Shown here one piece after another: positions 60,586 to 64,000 of a DNA stretch of 64,000 nt. Source of the DNA: Nocardioides luteus (GTDB lineage Bacteria; Actinomycetota; Actinomycetes; Propionibacteriales; Nocardioidaceae); the NCBI RefSeq assembly GCF_000960475.2, contig NZ_JZDQ02000016.1:59112-123111 (forward strand), read 5' to 3'. Numbering within the stretch: position 1 is the first letter of the stretch; each line of letters starts with the position of its first letter. The notes below the pieces were generated by a model. It worked only from the letters and a program-made list of their open reading frames with translations, made no database searches and was not told the DNA's origin. The position numbers and the translations under genes are program-made.

Positions 60586-61433
60586 GCAGTCAGATGATCC
60601 TCAACGGCGGCATCGCCGGCCGGTTCTGGCGGGGCGTGGGCCTCGTCGTGCTCCTCCTGGCGGCGGTCGTCGCCCTCGGGCCCCTGCTGTGGACGTTCAC
60701 CACGTCGCTGCGTACGCCTGCGGAGGCGTTCACCAACCCGCCCAAGTGGCTACCGACGAACCCCGACTTCGGGAACTACTCGGCCGTCTTCCAGCAGGTG
60801 CCGATCGGCACCTTCCTGATCAACAGCACGATCGTCACGGTGCTGATCGTGATCGGCCAGACGATCACCTGCACGCTGTCGGGCTACGCCTTCGCGATGA
60901 TCCGGTTCCCGGGCCGCAACGCCATCTTCGGCGTCTTCCTGGCCACGATGATGGTGCCTCTGCAGACGATCATCATCCCCGTCTTCGTGATCGTGAAGTC
61001 GCTGGGCCTCACCGACAGCCTCGGCGCACTGGTGATCCCGGCGCTCGGCAGCGCGTTCGGCACGTTCCTGATGCGGCAGTACTTCATGCAGATGCCGCTC
61101 GAGCTGGGCGAGGCGGCCCGCATCGACGGCGCCTCCCAGTTCCAGATCTTCGCGATGGTCTACGCCCGGATGGCCGCTCCGGCCGTGGCGACCCTGGCCA
61201 TCTTGAACTTCTCGGCCTTCTGGGCGGAGTTCTACCGGCCGCTGATCTTCCTGCAGTCGCAGGACACCTTCACGCTCCCGCTCGGCCTGGTCGGGCTGCA
61301 GGGCAACCTCGGCACGGGGTCGATCTCCGTCGTCCTGGCCGGCGTCGTGCTGGCGATGGTGCCCAGCGTCCTGCTCTTCGTGTTCGCGCAGCGGTACTTC
61401 ATCGAGGGCGTCACCGCGGGCTCGTTCCGCTGA
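60582..61433 (+). CDS. ABC sugar transporter permease (MalG-like)
   Basis: 283 residues; ATGA overlap with the first permease. Six helices; EAA loop ELGEAARIDGASQFQIFAMV. Second permease of the heterodimer. The stop is 59 bp before the GH32 enzyme gene of the same operon. Confidence 0.94.
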   Translation: MSSQMILNGGIAGRFWRGVGLVVLLLAAVVALGPLLWTFTTSLRTPAEAFTNPPKWLPTNPDFGNYSAVFQQVPIGTFLINSTIVTVLIVIGQTITCTLSGYAFAMIRFPGRNAIFGVFLATMMVPLQTIIIPVFVIVKSLGLTDSLGALVIPALGSAFGTFLMRQYFMQMPLELGEAARIDGASQFQIFAMVYARMAAPAVATLAILNFSAFWAEFYRPLIFLQSQDTFTLPLGLVGLQGNLGTGSISVVLAGVVLAMVPSVLLFVFAQRYFIEGVTAGSFR

Positions 61434-61492
61434 CCCCGTCGCCCTCCGTCCCCCTCTCGTCTCGCTTCACCGACCCCAGAAATGAGTGCGCC

Positions 61493-62833
61493 TTGCCCAC
61501 GGACCACCTGCTGCCGCGATTCCACATCCGCCCGCCCCGCGGCTATCTCAACGACCCGAACGGACCGATCCAGGTCGGCGACACCACCCACCTCTACTTC
61601 CAGTACCGCCCCAGCACGGACACGGACGTGCCGGTCGAGTGGGGCCACGCCAGCAGCGCCGACCTCGTCACCTGGAAGCTGCACCGGCCGGCGATGGCAC
61701 CCGAGCCGGGCGGCCCCGACACCGACGGCTGCTGGTCCGGCAACACGATCATCGAGGACGGCAAGGTACGCGCCTTCTACTCGGGTCGCCGCAACGACCT
61801 GGAGTTCCAGCCGGTGATCACCTCCCTCTCCAGTGACGGTGGCGCGACCTTCGACGCCCCGGAGCTGATCGGTCTCGACCCCGGCCCGGAGGAGGGCATC
61901 ACGATGTTCCGCGATCCCTTCGCCTGGTACGCCGACGACGGCCTCCACCTCGTCGTCGGGGCCGCCGGCCCGGACCAGACGGCGTCGATCCGGCACTATC
62001 GCCGGACCGACGCCGGCTGGAGCTACATCGGCGACCTCGCCTCCCTGGTCCGGCAGGACGTCGCCGGCAACGACTCCGGCGAGGGCTGGGAGTGCCCGCA
62101 GGTCTATCACCTCGACGGCCGCGCCCTCGCGGTCGTGTCGTCGTGGTCGCACGCCGACGGCCCGGCGAACGTGCTCGCCTTCTTCGCCGACCAGCCCGAG
62201 CGGGCCGTCCGGGTCGACGACGGACCGAGCTTCTACGCCGCCTCGGCGATGCGGACCAGCCCCTACGGTCCGCTGATGTTTGGCTGGATCACCGAGGGCC
62301 GCTCGCCGGACTGGTGGGAGGAGGACGGCTGGGCCGGGACGATCTCGCTGGCCCGCACCGTCGCGCTCGGGCCCGACGGTGGGCTGCGGTTCGCGCCGGT
62401 TCCGACGGTCGACTCCCTCCGCTCCGGGTCCGGCTCGGCCCCCGTCGACGGTGGCGGGGTGGAGATCGGCGCTCAGGCCGAGATCTCGGTCCCCCACGTC
62501 GACGGCACGGTGCTTCTCGAGTTCGGTGGGTCCGAGTCGGTCGAGATCACGGTCGACACCGGCGCCGGGACCCTCGTCCTCGACGGGCGCCACGCCAGTC
62601 GCGACGAGCGTGCCGAGCCCTGGCGGATCGTGGTCGACGATGCGTACGACACCTCTGCCGGGGCGCCCGCGCTCCGGCTGTTCCTGGACGGATCGGTCAT
62701 CGAGGCGTTCACGAGCGCCGGCCGGGTGGCCACCGCGCGGGTCTACCCGACCCAGGCTCCCCCGTGGCGGATCACCGCTCCGTCCGGTGCCCTGACCTGG
62801 GCGCTGGACGGGGCCGGTGACCGATCCCGGTGA
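61493..62833 (+). CDS. GH32 glycoside hydrolase (levanase/sucrose-6-phosphate hydrolase-like)
   Basis: 446 residues from TTG 61493. The three GH32 catalytic motifs are intact: nucleophile YLNDPNG, RDP in MFRDPFAWY, acid/base EC in WECPQVY. The C-terminal beta-sandwich follows (about 310-440). No signal peptide, so it acts on imported oligofructans or sucrose. No in-frame ATG/GTG exists upstream; an ATG at 61482 is out of frame by one base, so a TTG start or a small frameshift at the gene's beginning are both possible. Last gene of the importer operon. Confidence 0.9.
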   Translation: MPTDHLLPRFHIRPPRGYLNDPNGPIQVGDTTHLYFQYRPSTDTDVPVEWGHASSADLVTWKLHRPAMAPEPGGPDTDGCWSGNTIIEDGKVRAFYSGRRNDLEFQPVITSLSSDGGATFDAPELIGLDPGPEEGITMFRDPFAWYADDGLHLVVGAAGPDQTASIRHYRRTDAGWSYIGDLASLVRQDVAGNDSGEGWECPQVYHLDGRALAVVSSWSHADGPANVLAFFADQPERAVRVDDGPSFYAASAMRTSPYGPLMFGWITEGRSPDWWEEDGWAGTISLARTVALGPDGGLRFAPVPTVDSLRSGSGSAPVDGGGVEIGAQAEISVPHVDGTVLLEFGGSESVEITVDTGAGTLVLDGRHASRDERAEPWRIVVDDAYDTSAGAPALRLFLDGSVIEAFTSAGRVATARVYPTQAPPWRITAPSGALTWALDGAGDRSR

Positions 62834-62842
62834 GGGTCCTGG

Positions 62843-63757
62843 TCAGGCGTTCGCGTTCGCGTTCACGGGCTCGGCTGCAGGCTCCGGCGCCGGCTCCTGG
62901 GCGTCGGTCAGCCTGCCGCCGGACTTGCGCACCGCGATCGCGACGATGACGGCGGCGACGGCGAAGAGCACGCCGTAGGCAGCCACCGACTCGGCGTCGA
63001 AGTTGCGCAGCAGCGTACGTCCGTTGGTGATCAGGATGATGCTGCCGACCAGGCCGCCGAGGATGGGCAGCGAGAGGTGCTTGACGAGGTAGGCGGCGAA
63101 CGGGGCGGCGATCACGCCACCGACGAGGAGCCCGCCGATGATCCGCCAGTCGAGCGCCTCTCCTGCCAGGCCGACCAGGAAGCCGACGCTCGCCGAGACG
63201 GTCGTGACGAACTCGGCGGTGGAGACCGAGCCGATCACCTTGCGCGGGTGCAGGGTGCCGCTGCTGATCAGGGTCGGCGTGGTCACCGGGCCCCAACCAC
63301 CGCCACCGGTGGCGTCGATGAAACCGCCGAAGAGGCCGAGCGGGGCGAGCAGTCCGAGACCAGGGCGGCGGCCCGGGATGAAGACCGGCGGCTTGCCGAA
63401 GACGAAGCGGGCGATGATGTAGACGCCCAGGACGAGCAGGAGGCCGGCCACCCAGGGCGTCGCGCTCTCGGTCGAGATGTTGGAGAGGACGGTCGCGCCG
63501 GTGAAGGCGCCGATCCCGCCCGGGATCGCGATCTTCGCCACGACCTTCCAGTCGACGTTGCCGAGCCGCCAGTGGGACACACCCGAGGCGAACGTGGTGC
63601 CCACCTCGGCCAGGTGTACCGACGCCGACGCCACCGCCGGCGCGACTCCGGTCGCGACCAGCAAGGTGCTCGAGGTGACGCCGTAGGCCATCCCCAGTGA
63701 CCCGTCGACAGCCTGGGCCGCGAGACCGACGAGCGCGAAGATGATCAGGCGCTCCAT
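62843..63757 (-). CDS. TauE/SafE-family (TSUP) sulfite/organic-anion exporter
   Basis: 304 residues, eight membrane helices. GGFIDATGGGGWGPVTTPTLI is the TSUP repeat motif, with its partner VDGSLGMAYGVTSSTLL at the N-terminus. The C-terminus is a cytosolic Ala/Pro/Glu tail ending in a GCGTTC microsatellite (NANANA). Probably exports sulfite, sulfoacetate or a related anion. Single gene; an AT-rich promoter region with repeated AAATAGTC lies upstream. Confidence 0.92.
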   Translation of the reverse strand: MERLIIFALVGLAAQAVDGSLGMAYGVTSSTLLVATGVAPAVASASVHLAEVGTTFASGVSHWRLGNVDWKVVAKIAIPGGIGAFTGATVLSNISTESATPWVAGLLLVLGVYIIARFVFGKPPVFIPGRRPGLGLLAPLGLFGGFIDATGGGGWGPVTTPTLISSGTLHPRKVIGSVSTAEFVTTVSASVGFLVGLAGEALDWRIIGGLLVGGVIAAPFAAYLVKHLSLPILGGLVGSIILITNGRTLLRNFDAESVAAYGVLFAVAAVIVAIAVRKSGGRLTDAQEPAPEPAAEPVNANANA

Positions 63758-63788
63758 GCGAACCTCCTGTGTGGGATCGAAGACGGTG

Positions 63789-63823
63789 AAATAGTCATGT
63801 AACTCGATTTACTATAAATAGTC
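63789..63823 (-). promoter_or_regulatory. AT-rich promoter/operator of the TauE/SafE gene
   Basis: AAATAGTC occurs twice, 27 bp apart (63789, 63816), and ACTAT-AA-ATAGT forms a dyad at 63811-63822. This is the most AT-rich stretch of the area and lies 32-66 bp before the ATG. Confidence 0.5.
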
Positions 63824-63932
63824 GAATCAACGGGGCTGGGGGTGTCTCGGCGGGTGGGCCGGGCACGGGGGTCGCCTCGCTGGTCGAGCCGTCGGAGCTG
63901 GTGGGCGGGGGCGTGTCGAGACCTGGTGCGCC

Positions 63933-63957
63933 GGTGGTCGAGCTTGTCGAGACCACC
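63933..63957. repeat. REP-like palindrome
   Basis: Arms GGTGGTC and GACCACC flank TCGA-rich inner repeats (GAGCTTGTCGA). Partial copies of the same units (CTGGTCGAGC, GTGTCGAGACC) precede it at 63883-63923. Resembles dispersed intergenic palindromes of Nocardioides-type genomes; downstream of it no gene is complete before the window ends. Confidence 0.6.
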
Positions 63958-64000
63958 CCTTGAGGAAACCTCGGTTGGCGACTGTGTTTTCGGTTCAGGG

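Noticed and set aside
60689..61492. Possible N-terminal extension of the second GH32 enzyme into the permease gene
   Set aside because: The extension is Arg/His/Asp-rich shadow of the MalG-like permease; no GH32 homologue would carry it, and the permease frame is intact.

Overview
High-GC actinobacterial DNA. Dense, overlapping operons, frequent GTG/TTG starts, many 4-bp start/stop overlaps and actinobacterial families (PucR, DUF3618, DUF2630, MmyB-type XRE, AdhD/FadD/EthA-like enzymes) suggest Nocardioidaceae or a close relative; the genus is inference. I saw no rRNA, tRNA, CRISPR array, insertion sequence or prophage. No stretch longer than 300 bases lacks a gene.

Layout. 1-8.5 kb: a catabolic island with a ferredoxin reductase/ferredoxin/P450 operon, a PucR regulator, and a four-gene operon (two alpha/beta hydrolases, an FAD aromatic hydroxylase, an amidohydrolase) facing a TetR regulator across paired operators. 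8.5-20.6 kb: a two-component system with a decayed response-regulator tail beside it, a membrane-anchored Gmad2-like protein, an HxlR regulator facing a thioesterase/metallo-hydrolase pair, and several NAD(P)-dependent oxidoreductases.

20.6-37.0 kb: a large amine-catabolism regulon. A PuuB-like oxidase, a membrane protein and an MFS carrier form one operon. SCP2-like protein, gamma-glutamylamide synthetase (glutamine synthetase fold), gamma-glutamyl hydrolase, acyl-CoA synthetase, enoyl-CoA hydratase, Zn-alcohol dehydrogenase and aldehyde dehydrogenase form a second. Baeyer-Villiger monooxygenase, HSL-type esterase and FAD amine oxidase form a third. The same 29-bp dyad (TTAGTCAT-N13-ATGACTAA) lies upstream of all three operons and of the TetR gene at 24434, so one regulator probably controls the set. 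A reasonable reading is amine to carbonyl compound to ester or lactone to acid to CoA thioester.

37.1-39.0 kb: the most unusual locus. A small Trypco1-like protein is translationally coupled to a 540-residue protein that combines an intact trypsin-like protease, a deoxyribosyltransferase-like domain and what looks like a prokaryotic STING domain. This looks like a nucleotide-sensing protease conflict (anti-phage) system, with no cyclic-nucleotide synthase in the window.

39.1-48.3 kb: housekeeping and accessory genes (P-loop kinase, NmrA protein, peroxiredoxin, MFS_2 carrier plus PLP decarboxylase, a DUF3618/holin-like/YtxH-like membrane set, GNAT, HxlR, TetR, secreted lipase). 48.4-55.6 kb: a guanidino-compound operon (NTF2-like, NCS1 carrier, ureohydrolase, ThDP enzyme, SSS symporter) facing a double Lrp-type regulator. 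55.6-62.8 kb: a fructan utilisation locus (LacI, two GH32 enzymes, ABC importer) with twin LacI operators. The window ends with a TauE/SafE exporter and a REP-like palindrome.
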